A stretch of DNA of 64,000 bases from Acestrorhynchus altus (lineage: Eukaryota > Chordata > Actinopteri > Characiformes > Acestrorhynchidae): assembly GCA_034509495.1 (NCBI GenBank), contig CM067503.1, positions 22,173,161-22,237,160 on the forward strand, read 5' to 3'. Position 1 is the stretch's first letter, and every line of letters begins with the position of its first letter. This document shows, piece after piece, positions 1-11,739 of this stretch. A model generated the notes under the pieces. It searched no databases. It saw only the letters and a list, made by a program, of their open reading frames with translations, and was not told where the DNA came from. A program made the position numbers and the translations under genes.

Positions 1-79
1 AGAGATTCCTCAAGCTTAAATGCTCAGAAACAAATTTCAGATTGGAGACCAACAAGATTCAGTAAATATAAACCTTTAA

Positions 80-985
80 TGAGTTAAATGTTCTTGAAAG
101 AGATGGGTCTTCAGTCTGCATCTGGAGACAGCGAGTGGCAGTTTTTCGGACACCCAAGGGAAGTTTGTTCCACCATTTTGGTGCCAGGACAGAAAGTGCT
201 TTGAAGAGAACGCAGCAGATGAGTTATATGACTGAACATTGGAGAAAGGTTGTGCCATTGCAAGGGCCTGGTGGTCTGCATAGGAAGGCCAGCTAGAAGG
301 AAGTTGCAAGTTAAAGGAAGAAGGAAGGAAGTTGAAATGACAAGAGACTGCACAAGCACCTGAGTGGCCTCTCTAGAAAGAAAAGGTTGGATTTTCCTGT
401 TGTTATAAAGGAAAAATCTGCGTGGAGTCAGGTTTGCATCATGAGCTGAGAATGACAATTGGTTATCCACAACTATACCAAAGCTCCATGCTTCTCCTGA
501 TGGAGTGACTAGTGACTAGAGTTCTCAAAGGAAATGGTAAGATCAGGGTGAGGACCAGTGGTATATGTATAGAATTTATAGCAGTTCAGTCTTGCTGGGG
601 TTGAGATTACAGTGATGGGCTGCCATCCATGATGAGACGTCAGTGACCTGGGTGTCAGAAGGTGGGAAAGAGAGGATGAGTTGAGTGTCTTCAGCATAGT
701 AGTGGTAAGAAAACCCATGAGAGGGTATTACTTTGCTGAGAGAAAGTGTGTAGAGTGAGAGAGAGGAGAATTACTGAACCTTATGGAGAACCAGTGGAGA
801 GTCTGCATGGAGCAAATGTGGCACCCTGCCATGTTAGCTGGTAAGAATGCTCATCCTGGTATGATGTGAAGCAATGTGATGCAGAAGACTATAAGATAAT
901 CCTTTATTAGTCCCGTAGTACAGTATTCAGAAGTGAGGAGGGACAGGAGGATCCTGTGGTCTACTGTGTCGAGTTTTTCATTGCC
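80..985 (+). repeat. degenerate fish interspersed repeat, copy 1
   Basis: Text such as 'gggtcttcagtctgc', 'ggagacagcgagtgg', 'ttcggacacccaaggg', 'gtgtcttcagcatag', 'ccagtggagagtctgcatgg' and 'gaggatcctgtggtc' follows, in order, a long repeat common in teleost genomes. It is interrupted near 870-930 by a 'cctttattagtccc' scrap. Its superfamily is not assigned here. The short ORFs in it are not genes. A partial second copy lies at 23040-23200. Confidence 0.6.
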
Positions 986-1029
986 AGCAATGAGAGCATT
1001 TTGGTACACATATCATTATGTATCATCAT

Positions 1030-1173
1030 GCTTGTCAACTACCTTGGTCATGCTGGTCAGCCACCTTGGTAGACCTCCTAACTCATTGAACTCAGACACA
1101 TACACAAGTGCTAAGCTGGTCAACCAGTCTAACCAGCTTAAGCTGTGCAGCTGTTTTTTTTTTATCAGGGTTA
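1030..1173. repeat. AGCTGGT-rich palindromic MITE fragment
   Basis: Repeated 'ctggtca', 'accagtctaaccagctta' and the terminal-like 'agctg...tttttttttatcagggtta' are typical of a small fish MITE built on CCAGCTTA/AGCTGGT motifs. Only one end is clear, so this is a partial, old copy. Confidence 0.45.
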
Positions 1174-1368
1174 TGCAGCATTCCGTTCTACTTCACAGTC
1201 TCCTTCAACCTCATCAACAATTTTACATTGCTGTTAATGTTCAGGACAATACCCACAATGCTTTATTCAGTTATATTTAGTACATATGTAGAATTCCTGA
1301 GGAGTGCAATACATTTGTCAGCAACATCAGCTATTTGACTTTCTTTAGGCTTTATAAAATGATAATTA

Positions 1369-1380
1369 TGATTATTATTA

Positions 1381-1461
<81 letters not shown>
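1369..1461 (+). repeat. (ATT)n microsatellite
   Basis: About 30 ATT units with one TTT interruption near 1384. Any poly-Ile or poly-Asn reading is an artefact. Confidence 0.97.
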
Positions 1462-2512
1462 TCACACTGTAAATTCTTTACACTATTATCATTTGGCACT
1501 GCAAGATAGTGTTTCTTTCACCTGCATTGAAGATTAAAGTTTAGATTTTAAAAGTTTAGATTTTAGATGACAGGTGACTTCTCTGTGGTTACTGGTGACA
1601 TTAGAAGCTTGTGTGTAAAAACTGTGTCAGAGGTTCTTTATTTGAGGGCTGCTCACTGATCCATCAACACAAAACAGTTTGGAAATGTACCCTGTGTATA
1701 GATTTTTGGAACAAACACAAATAAGAAACATTAATTTTGCAAATTCCAAACCATGTTGTCAGTGACAATGACCTTTAAACAAAATCATGTTTATGCTTCA
1801 CTGACCTGTACTAAGGAGAATGATGTCTCTGTTATTGCCACTCTGGGCTACTAACTGCACTATGCAAATTTGGTGAAGCTGCACAAATACTCTTACGAAA
1901 ATGCTCCATAATCTGAGTCATATTTCTAATAAATTCACATGCTTTTTTTTCACTTCAGATGATGATCTTCTATTCTTCAGATTGTCATCAAATGCATGGA
2001 CAGTCCATGAGGAGGGTCTCAAAATGTGGTCTGGTTTTACAAGAGTAGTTGTGAAAGTGAATTATAGTTCCCTAGGGGAGAACCAGGAGCAAAATAAAAT
2101 TTTGCTAATGTGAGCACAATTCATTCAGATGACAAAAAACAATAGTGATACAGTTTCAACGTGTCTTGACCAGTGGGAGCTTTTAATTCTAGAGGTGTTA
2201 TTATTCAGAATGCTCAAAAACAAGTGTCCACTCAAAAGAGCTCATACTTAATGCATACATTCATTGGTATTAAAAATAACAGGAGCATAACCATCTGTGC
2301 TTGGGGTGGTAAATTTAACCACTGTTAAATATATTGCTTTATTCTACTGTCTAATTTGTTTGCCATCGCTGCTCAATTGGAAAAAACTATGCAATATAAA
2401 GATTGCTGCTTTTTGTCTTGTGTCTCAACCTACACTATAAAAGCAGACTGTCTTAATAAATTTAAATACAATTAATATTAAAGTCCCCTTAAAGATACAA
2501 TGTATTTAGAAA
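1462..2512. other. unassigned intronic DNA
   Basis: AT-rich, no tandem array, no recognisable repeat or exon. ORFs here are short and unsupported. Confidence 0.6.
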
Positions 2513-3791
2513 CAGTGCATCCAGAAAGTATTACTTACTATTCATCCATCCATCCATTTTCTGAACCGCTTATTCCTGAATAGGGTCACGGGTGAGCTGG
2601 TGCCCAGCCGGCAACTCTGAGTGCAAGGGCGGGAAACAACCCTAGACAGGGCACTAATCCATCGTAGGGCGTGCGCACACACACACACACACTAAGGGCC
2701 ACTTTAGAGTCACCAGTTCACCTATCATGCATGTCTTTGGACTGTGGGGGAAACCGGAGTACCCGGAAGAAACCCACGCGAACATGGGGAGAACATGCAA
2801 ACTCCACACAGAAACTTCCCAGGTCGCCCCACCCGGGGATCTAACCCAGGTCCTTCTTGCTGTGAAGCAACAGTGCTAGCCACTGTGCCACCGTGCCGCC
2901 ACTTATTACTTACTACAAAATGGAATTATTTTTTTAATCAAAAATCTACACACAATACCCCCCAATGAAATAGTAAGAGATGTTTGTTTGAAATCTTTGC
3001 AAATGTATTAAGTGCATACGTATTCACAGCCATTCACACTCTTCCACTGATCATCCTTCACATGTTTCTACAGCTTAATTGGAGTACACCATGGAGTACA
3101 TTAAGTTGAATGGTCATAATTTGGAAAGGCACATACCTGTTTATGTAAGTAGTAGACACTGCATGTAAGAGCATAAACCAAGCCATGAAGTCTAAGGAAT
3201 TGTCTGTAAACCTCAGAGACAGGGTTGTTTTGAGACACAGGTTTGCAAAAGTGTATCGAAAAATGTCTGCTGCATTGAAAGATCCAATGAGCACAGTGGC
3301 CTCTATCATCCATAATTTGAAGAAGTTTGGAACCACCCGAACTCTTCATAAAACTTCATAGAACTGAGTGACCATGGTAGAAGGGCCATGGTGACCTAGA
3401 GCCCAATGGTCACATGGTGACAGAGCTCTAGCATTGCATTGTGGAGAGAAGAGTACCTTACAGAAGGACAACCATTTTTGCATCAATTCACCAGTCAGGC
3501 CTGTATGGTAGAGGAGCCAGACGGAAGCCACTCCTCAGTAAATGGCACATGACAGCCTATCTGGAGTTGGGACTCTCAGGCCATGAGAAACAAAACAATT
3601 GAAGCTGCATTGTGGTGTGAGGAAACCAGGCACTGGTCATCACCTAGGCAATAGCATTCCTACAGTGATGCATAGTGTATTGTGTACAGAATGCTGAGGG
3701 AACAAATGAGTTTAATCCATTTTGAAAGAAGGTTGTAACATTACAAAATGTGCAAAAAGTGAATGGCTGTGAATAGTTTCCTGATGCACTG
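2513..3791 (+). mobile_element. degenerate Tc1-like transposon carrying a nested SINE
   Basis: The left end 'cagtgcatccagaaagta' and right end 'ctgatgcactg|ta' are inverted copies (the right TA is present, the left is aa). Between them are diverged Tc1 blocks: 'ttgtttgaaatctttgcaaa', 'aagccatgaagtctaagg', 'gagcacagtggcc', 'cagtcaggcctgtatggta' and 'ggaagccactcctcagtaaa'. The reading frame is destroyed and the C-terminal half, including most of the DDE core, is missing. A SINE inserted at 2541-2903 splits the left TIR region. Non-functional relic. Confidence 0.88.
2541..2903 (-). mobile_element. tRNA-derived SINE, full length, nested in Tc1 relic
   Basis: On the minus strand it begins 'ggcggcacggtggcac', has a tRNA-like head ('tcacagcaagaaggacctggg'), a conserved body with 'catgttctccccatg', an internal CA/GT run (2668-2690) and ends in a (GGAT)n tail. 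It is flanked by a perfect 12-bp target duplication, 'tattacttacta', at 2529-2540 and 2904-2915, showing L1-type retroposition. Same family as 22615-22962. Confidence 0.88.
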
Positions 3792-5160
3792 TAAGTCCAA
3801 GTGTGTGCCTTAAATGGATTTTGAAGATAAGACACATTCGCATTCCCGATCTTAACTTTTTAAATAGAAAAATAAATAAAGGGTTTGGTGTAAAAAAGGG
3901 TTTAGAGTCAATGCAACTGCAAAAGAATGGGCCACAGTCATGTTCCCTAGCTTGAAGACATACTCTTGATGGTACCTCCTGAGGGTTTGTACCCTGAAAT
4001 ACAGGTGTGTAGGAATCAGTGTAGGCTGCACTCTCAGGCTTTAGTAATTAGCTCTTATTTACAACACTTTTTGTCTTGGGGGTGTCTTCATTTTAGCTGT
4101 GATATAACACTACAGAGGTTAATGACGGGTGAGCTCAGCTTTCCATCAGAACAGCCCTAGCCATCACTAGAAAGCCACAGAGCTGTCCAGAGTGTGGCCT
4201 TGACATCTAACTCAGGTTTGATATTGTACTATGGATGCTTATGTATTCATTCTTTATTATGCATTATGAATTTCTGTTTAACACTTGGCACACTCTTGGT
4301 TTTCATGGAAGATTGAAATATGTATACAATTCTGACAAAATCTCTGGACATGTCCACACTGGAGTATTTCTCTTTTCTGTGAAATACCTCTTTCATAATG
4401 ATCAGAACTATGGCTTGCATAAACAAAAATGGAACTCCTTTACTTTTCCCCACAAGATATAAAGCTTTAATGCTTGCCTGGAGAACATGAGAGTGGGTGA
4501 GGGAGGCAGAGGGAGGAAGCTAGAAGGAGGGATATTATTAAATGAATACAGAGCCTTTCCCTTGCTGTTTGTGCACAGTGCTTGGCTGAGCTGATTAGAA
4601 GAGGCACTTTGAATTCATCCATTAGCAGGTGCAGCCCACACTACATTATTTTATAATCCAGGAACACACCAGTATGTTCGGAAATGTCTGTTCTTTGTTA
4701 AATCCTTAATGTTCGGGTGGATGGTTTTACAACTCTTATCTGTAGTTTCATTATCTATATTCTGTGTGAGCACAAATGGGTCTTCACTTAAGTCAAAACG
4801 ATTTTCAGTCATTGACAGAAAAAAACATTTAACTCAATATCACAATTGATCACAAAGATAATAATAGATAATTTTAATAAATAGTGTGGGGAATTGAATA
4901 TGTAGCATGGTTTGTTTGGCACCAAGACATCATTGCAAAAAAGGAGCCCTAGCAGAAATGAAATGATACATCATATCACAAAACAGGATAAAGACCACTG
5001 TTAACTGGAAGCACCAGGAAACACCATGTAGCGCTCATGTAGCTTACAACATCAAGTGTAACTATATCACATACAATTTATATCCAAATGTTTTTATGAG
5101 TCCTACTAATAACTAACTTCATCTTCATGTGCACTCAGGTATTTAGTTGTACACACCACT
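3792..5160. other. unassigned intronic DNA
   Basis: No gene, tandem array or recognisable transposon. Contains a purine-rich patch at 4490-4530. Confidence 0.55.
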
Positions 5161-5380
5161 ATACATCAATCAGTATTAACACCACCTGCCTAATGTTGAG
5201 CATTCAAGGCATGGACTCCACAAGATGTCTGAACATGTCCTGTGGTATCTGGCATCAAGATATTAGCAGCACATCCTTAATACTCCATGTGAGGTGGGGT
5301 TTCCATGGATCCCTCCAATGAGCCTTGAATTCTAATAACCATGTTGCTGGCTTACCACTTGTTTACCATGTTATTCCTCA
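5161..5380 (-). mobile_element. collapsed Tc1-like relic (ends only)
   Basis: A TIR-like start ('atacatcaatcagtatta', 'ccacctgcctaatgtt') runs into 'ggcatggactccacaagat', 'cctgtggtatctggcat' and 'gaggtggggtttccatgga', matching the terminal part of a fish Tc1 family whose transposase lies on the minus strand. At about 5315 it jumps to 'caatgagccttg' and 'ggcttaccacttg', which belong near the other end of that family. About 1 kb of transposase is therefore deleted. Confidence 0.65.
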
Positions 5381-6110
5381 CCCTGTGTGTGGTGCTAATG
5401 ATGAGGCTGATTATGTAATATATGATGTAATATCTTAATAGATAAACATTGATCAATAGAATGGCATACACCAGAGTAGCCACTCCTGAGCCCAAGTTCA
5501 CTTTGCTCATAAACCATTATTAGGCTGTTGAGTATTGGAACTATGTACTCAGAAGTGATTCCAAACCAGTTTGAAATGAGTTGAAACAATCAGCACCAGT
5601 ATGCAATTAAATACTCACAGCAGAAGTCTGAAGAGCCCCCTACCTAATGCCTCTTCAGATGTTAAAGAGCTAACAGGACTAACCAGCACAGTCTTCGGAG
5701 GTCTTTTCTCCTCTTGAGAGAAATTAATTTTCACTATTTCTGAACACCAGCTAGAGTAGATAGGTTGTAAATCAAAATGTATTTTATTGCAAAGTTTTAA
5801 GCAAGTTGTCACTTTCAACTTGCAGATTAAAAACTGACATCATTTAATCTTTTTCAGAAACAAAGTTAAATTAAAAAGCTTTTTTAAAGATGAAACATTG
5901 TGTTGAATTGTGTTGAAACCTGTTGTTTAGAATTTATTTAGAATTTACAATTGAGAAGTTAAATCTGTGAGGCAAATAGTCTGATTATTTAAGAAAACCC
6001 ATTATTTTACATTTTACATTATTCCTTTACATTATGTTACATTGTTAAAACGTTTTTGAAGACTCTAGACTTAGGAAAATCTTTTAGGTGGGTACACTCT
6101 AAGCATGCAC
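5381..6110. other. unassigned intronic DNA
   Basis: AT-rich, no recognisable element or exon. Confidence 0.55.
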
Positions 6111-6309
6111 TCTGTAAAAAGTACAAGATTTTTGAGGAACTTTTGGAGGTTCTTCTGTTTGAAACTGTGTAAGAACCGAATAGAGTTCTTCATGGAACCT
6201 TAAAAGGACAAGGGTTTCATGGAGATTCCTAAGAGAACCCTAAGAGCTTCCCATACAGTTGCACACTGAAGAACCTCCAAATGTTCCTCAAGGATACTTT
6301 TTTACAGTG
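6111..6309. mobile_element. MITE with ~45-bp terminal inverted repeats
   Basis: Left end 'ctgtaaaaagtac...ttgaggaac.tttggaggttctt' is the inverse of the right end '...aagaacctcc aaatgttcctcaa...ttttacag'. Total about 199 bp, no coding capacity. Related 'ggttctt/aagaacc' sequence continues loosely at 6350-6560 and at 44.9 and 53.3 kb. Confidence 0.7.
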
Positions 6310-7377
6310 TATATGGTACTGACTTTTAAAGGCACTATAAAGAAACATCTACAAAATGTTCTCCACCAAACCAAAGGACCCTTTAATCAGGCAAGGAACC
6401 ATTAAGCATAAAAAAAAATATTCTTTAAGTTATCCTGGTTCTATATAGTTATTGCCTTTTTAAAAGTATATAAAACATTAACATTATATGGACATTCTTT
6501 ATACATCTTTAAACATGAAGGCTTCTTTAGGGAACCAAAAGTGGTTCCTTAATGGCAGAAGTCTGAAAAACATCCTGAAGTCTGAATTTTTTAAGAATGT
6601 ACAGCAGCTTTACAATCACTCTGATATGCTTAGTTAGTCTCTAAACAATCCATTACATTCATCCCATCTCAGCCCAGCTGGGCAAAAGTGACTGGCCATT
6701 GGATAACAGTGTCTGCTAATTAGGCACCACTTTGCTAAGGTATTGCTAGGGGCTACATCACAGGCACATTAATTACAACCAAAAGAATGATTCAGAGCCA
6801 CTGCTTTCTCTCGTTTTGGATATAGTAGGCGAACCACAATTTACATATTAAAATACATATCAGATCATTTTAAATTGGCTTGAACAGAAGATAGATCTGG
6901 GCCTTAAGCAACCAGGCTGCCCAAGCTGAATGGGGAAACATGAGAAATGACACTCAGCCAGTTCATCAGAATAAGCAAGCTATATTGCATTAAAGGGTAC
7001 ATATCTCACATTTCTTTTGTATTTCATCGTTTTTGCTTTGAGGTTTTCATTTCATTAAATTTGAGTGTGTTCGTGTAGCTGTATTTTCTTTATAAATCAG
7101 AATTTCTTTCTGTGATTTTAAAACCTTTACATAAATGGATATATATTTTTAATAAATGTGTGCCCTGTAAATAAATTATGTAAAGTTTAAACAACAGGAT
7201 TTCTTAAATATTTCTTAAATATTATTAAAATTGCTTCACAATTTAAGTTGTAAAATGTAAAATAAATTAAAAAATAAAAAATCTTACATAGAGTTGTACA
7301 TCAATAATGGATTCAGCACAATTCAAACACAAGGGAATCATCTTTGTGACTAGACAGTTGTTTCAGGACATGACTGA
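6310..7377. other. intronic DNA with scraps of a 'ggaacc/ggttcc' MITE
   Basis: 6360-6560 contains 'aaggaccc', 'aaggaaccatta', 'agggaaccaaaagtggttcc', a decayed relative of the preceding MITE. The rest is AT-rich and unassigned. Confidence 0.5.
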
Positions 7378-7560
7378 TGTGCCCTTGAGTAAGACACTTA
7401 ACCAACTGCTTCCTGGGTGCCATGGATAGGGCTGCCTACTGCTCTGGGCATGTCTGCTAACTGCCCCCTAGTGTGTGTATACACTAGTGTGCATGTATGT
7501 GTTCCACTGCGTGGATGGGTTAATTTGTGTGAGTGCAAAACACAGTGGGTTAATATGCAC
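7378..7560 (+). repeat. fish interspersed repeat fragment ('gcccttgagtaagacactta' family)
   Basis: Shows 'gtgcccttgagtaagacac', 'aaccaactgcttcctggg', 'gatagggctgcc', 'ctgccccctagtgtgtgta' and 'ccactgcgtggatgggttaa', a recurrent non-coding teleost repeat. Related fragments lie at 10243-10400, 41718-41888 and 47150-47252. Confidence 0.6.
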
Positions 7561-8314
7561 ATTAATATTTACTTTTTTACTCTTCTCTTAAATTACTGTG
7601 TTATGTTTATCTCTTTGTCAAACACATGCATGAATAAGTTATGGCATCTCACATTAAAACTGTTATTTGAAATTGTCTGATGGATGATATTCCTTAGCTT
7701 TCTTTGAAACCTAAAAAGTAACATGCTTAAAATGCTTGGTTTTTTTATTTATTTATTTCTTTTTCCTTCCCTGCAGTAAACTCACTAGCCATTCATTAAC
7801 TATAATAGACTGAGATATCATAACTATTTGGAATATGCTTCTATATTTCTAAATGTATTAGATACTAAATCACACCCCAAAACAAAAAACAAACAAACTA
7901 GAGCAGTCATACTCTATAAAAATTATATATATTGCTTGGAATAAAATTTCTTGCTTGAATCTTCCTGAGGTAGTTTCTGGGAAAAGCACATACATATAAA
8001 TAATGCAGCTTATCGGGTTCAGCACCAACCTTGTGTAAATCCATGGTACATTTAGGCAAGAAAAGGTAGAATGTGCAACAAAATCAATAATCAGCCATAA
8101 TAATAATGTATTATAAAACAGTATCTGACAATCTTATTTCCTAGCTGCACAACTTAACAAATGTGTTTTAATGTTAACAGGATGCCAAAGATAAATCAGA
8201 ATTAGAGTAAATTACATAACATATATATATATATAAAATCAAAAATGACCTTCTCTAAGTGAAAGAGTTCAGAGAAGGTGGGCATGAGCAGATGGACATG
8301 TCACAGCTGCAATG

Positions 8315-8315
<1 letters not shown>
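7561..8315. other. unassigned intronic DNA
   Basis: AT-rich; a short (AT)n at 8217-8236. Nothing else recognised. Confidence 0.55.

Positions 8316-8368
<53 letters not shown>
8316..8368 (+). repeat. (CT)n microsatellite
   Basis: About 25 uninterrupted CT units. Confidence 0.97.
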
Positions 8369-8369
<1 letters not shown>

Positions 8370-9488
8370 CTTCAAACAAAATACTAAAAATGAACTATGC
8401 ATATTCCTGTTGTGATTCATTTGGTGCACTTAATCTTGCTGTAGTTGGTATTAGTAGACAAGGTGTAATGGAATAATTGTAGCATTACTATTCCAAATAC
8501 AGGTAGCTGTTATTCTCCTGTGTTTTTATAGTTTCACATGTAAAGGACTGCACTGTAACAGCAGGTTTAAAGAGTGTAAGCGTACTTCTGAACTGACTAG
8601 TGCCCCATACTGGAAATAAAGCATTTCTTGCGCTAAAGCACATCTAGATTCAGTTTAGATCCATAAGAAGCACATTGAACATGAGCTGAAAATTTAGTTA
8701 GGAATGCATGGTGTTATACAAAAAGTGGAAACCATTTATCTTATTTTTGCCTGAATCCCACATTTTGCACTGTATGGGCTGCATTTGCATTTAGTATGGG
8801 CTGAAAAAAATGTAAAGTAATACAACTTGTATATTTGTAATTTGTAGGAACATCTATCAGTATATTCAGGATTTTCATTTAGAAATTAGAACATTGGTAA
8901 CTATATCAGTAACCAAAGTTTTCATATGACCAGAAAAAAATAAATAAACAAATAACAGAAAAAAAACTTAAAATAGTGCAGGTGAAGGTATAAACATTAA
9001 TTTTTACTGCCAAGTAATTTTGGAGCATTTCAGTTCTGTTGGGTAACTTCCGTTCATTAGAAAATGTTCGCACAATTAAATGATGGTTAAAAATAACCAC
9101 CACTATGTGACAGAGTAGGGTTTGATTTCCTTGCTTGGCAAGCCCACCACACTACACCAACAGGAGTCCTTAGACAACAGTACATTACCCTTCCTGTAAC
9201 TGATTTAAATGTAAGTGGCTCTGGATAGGAGTGTCTCTAGTGAGATAAGCTGTACAGTCAAGGACTGACACTGTACAGTTTCTAAGTAAAGACACAGAGT
9301 TCAGTGTTGTAGTGTGTAAACACTGGTGGAGGGGTGTTTGTAGATGCAGGTGGAGATACGGGCCATTAGTACTAGGATACAATTCTAGCTGGGGTGAAAT
9401 CAAGGTGAAATAATGGAAAAGGTCTAAATCTGACACCTTCACTGAATATAGGTGATGCAAACTTGCTGTGTGACAGGAATGTATTGAT
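8369..9488. other. unassigned intronic DNA
   Basis: No tandem array, exon or recognisable element. Confidence 0.5.
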
Positions 9489-9527
9489 TGTGTGTGTGTG
9501 TGTGTGTGTGTCTGTGTGTGTGTGTGT

Positions 9528-9580
<53 letters not shown>
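9489..9580 (+). repeat. compound (GT)n(GA)n microsatellite
   Basis: GT units to about 9528, then GA units with single GAC interruptions. Abuts the inverted repeat at 9589. Confidence 0.96.
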
Positions 9581-9587
<7 letters not shown>

Positions 9588-9588
9588 G

Positions 9589-9835
9589 ATCATTTGATCT
9601 GGAGCAATGCCTGACGTTTTGCCTCGCGGCCTGAAAATGGAGGTTTTAATGGGAAACTCCCTGTCAGTCATTCACACATATACACACAGGTTAGTGTACA
9701 GCATTAAACATATATTTAAGGAAGAAAATCCAAAATAAGAACAAGACAAATAGGAAATAAATTATATAGTTATAAATAGTTTTCCATTTTCAGGCTGCGG
9801 GGTAAAACTTCAGGCATTGCTCCAGATCAAATGAT
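9589..9835. repeat. 247-bp inverted repeat, possible MITE
   Basis: Arms 9589-9640 and 9784-9835 are 52 bp each and pair at 48 of 52 positions (start 'atcatttgatctggagcaat'). They are separated by 143 bp of AT-rich, non-coding DNA. Microsatellites abut or closely follow both arms ((GT)n(GA)n left, (CA)n right). The symmetrical ends suggest a non-autonomous DNA transposon; no target duplication can be defined. Confidence 0.75.
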
Positions 9836-9873
9836 TACTCACGCACGCATGCAAGCACACATGCATGCAGACA

Positions 9874-9874
<1 letters not shown>

Positions 9875-9918
<44 letters not shown>

Positions 9919-9929
9919 TCACACACACC
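9875..9929 (+). repeat. (CA)n microsatellite
   Basis: CA run with two 'ctcactca' interruptions near 9914, preceded by GCAC/GCATGC variants. Confidence 0.95.
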
Positions 9930-10242
9930 ATTCTAACATTATTCCAACTTGTTTATAGTTAGTGTTTACTGGAAATATCACCCTGTTTTTATATTATTTA
10001 TTTATTTTTATTTACAATATCAGTTATTACATTTCATTTCTGTTATGTTTTTATTTGTTTTGTGACTTGATCTTTATTGGATTTATTAGGTCTTTTATAT
10101 TAGGTACCATATTGGTATTAATTTCATAGTTTTGTTGCTTCTTCCTGCTCACAAACTGAAAAAAATAAATTCAACGCAAGGGCATTTTTCAGAATCACTT
10201 CTGTTGTGTCTCCACCTTTCTGTTGCGTAGTTACAGATTATA
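9930..10242. other. unassigned intronic DNA
   Basis: AT-rich; nothing recognised. Confidence 0.5.
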
Positions 10243-10400
10243 GATTGTCTGCATACATGCATAGTCTTGCTCAAGGACACCTCAGCTGAGAATGTTGTGG
10301 GGGACAAAAGCACTGTTCCTTCATTCATCCACCCTTACTTCCTGACAGTCAAGGGGATCAAACTGAAACCATCCAGTCCCAAGCTTGCTTTTTTCCATAG
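10243..10400 (-). repeat. decayed copy of the 7.4-kb repeat family
   Basis: 'gtcttgctcaaggacacctc', 'cctgacagtcaaggggatca' and 'aaaccatccagtcccaagc' keep the order of the minus-orientation copy at 41.7 kb, but are strongly diverged. Confidence 0.4.
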
Positions 10401-11289
10401 TGACTGCCTCCAGTTGTGTCAGTTCTGACATCACATTTATTTTATTTAAGATATTGCTGAATCTGATTTGGACTGATTTGGGTTAAAACAATGTAAACTG
10501 TATAAGTAAGCTAAAGCATTTTCTATAGGCACTGGTGTATGATCTGCAACCAAGTATGAGTGTTATAAAATACAGTAATGGGATAAAAAGATTTTAGTAT
10601 GTTGAGCTCCATTCCTGACATCAACAATATCAGGAATATGCTGTGTTTTATGAGGAAGACTTGTGAGAATGTTAACTGGGGTGTGTCATTTGCAGGATTT
10701 ATCTAAATAAGTTATCTAAATAAAATAATTTTGGCATGGGTGGATAATTGTTTCTGCTGCTGAAAGTGATTCATGAACTCAAATCCCTACATATATGGGT
10801 GGTGCATGATGCAGATACAGAGCATTTGGGATGTCGTGCTGGCTGCTGAAACGTTTGCTTGTTTCTTTGCAACTTTAATGATGGTATTCATACGATGGTA
10901 TTCAAAACAATGAAGCATTACTGTATATAGGAAAAGAAATTCAAGAAAATAATTCCCTTTTGAGCATCTCAAAAATGCCTTATTTACTCCTGTTTACATG
11001 AATAATGTTCTTTACAATTAAATTTGGCATGATCGCCTCAGCTTAAACTAACTAATAGGTTTAAACTTGCAATATAAAATTCCATATTCTGATTAACCAT
11101 AATATTATGACCAGCATGAAAACACATTTACATTTACATGGTACAACACTGAACAAAACAACACTACAATGTGCAAATATAAAATGAGAAACACAATTAA
11201 TGCAATACAGTGCAGCGTATACATAGCATGTATTACTTAAAATGTATGGTCAAGATAAGGTAAAGAGGTATTGAATATGCTATGACATA
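10401..11289. other. unassigned intronic DNA
   Basis: No array or exon. 'ccataatattatgaccagc' at 11098 resembles a Tc1 terminal motif but has no partner. Confidence 0.45.
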
Positions 11290-11296
11290 GATATGC

Positions 11297-11297
<1 letters not shown>

Positions 11298-11329
<32 letters not shown>

Positions 11330-11333
11330 CATA
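11298..11333 (+). repeat. (TA)n microsatellite
   Basis: About 12 TA units, then 'ttatatataca'. Confidence 0.9.
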
Positions 11334-11455
11334 CTACATATGTGAACACAGCAGTTAGAGGTAGAGGAATACAGTACTTCTGTTAATGCAATATGTTTCC
11401 TGATAAGTGTGCAAGGAGGTGAAAGATATGAGCTTCAAAAAATATCTTTATTTAA

Positions 11456-11527
<72 letters not shown>
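11456..11527 (+). repeat. (TG)n microsatellite
   Basis: About 34 uninterrupted TG units. Cys/Val ORFs over it are artefacts. Confidence 0.97.
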
Positions 11528-11739
11528 ATTTGTGTACGATTCAGTTAAACAAGAAGGTTCTTCAAACCCCTTTCAGTGGTTCTTCACATTCACACATCTT
11601 TCACAGGCATGGCACGAACAAGAATGTATTGTAGTGTATGTGATGCATGAGAAGAACAGTAATTGCAGGACACTTTTGGAGCATCTTATGCAATATTATA
11701 AGTGACTCATAAAGATCTGTTCAGTACAAGAGAGTTTAG

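Noticed and set aside
9372..9671. 99-codon minus-strand ORF with Leu-Ser and Thr-His runs
   Set aside because: Reads through GA and GT microsatellites.
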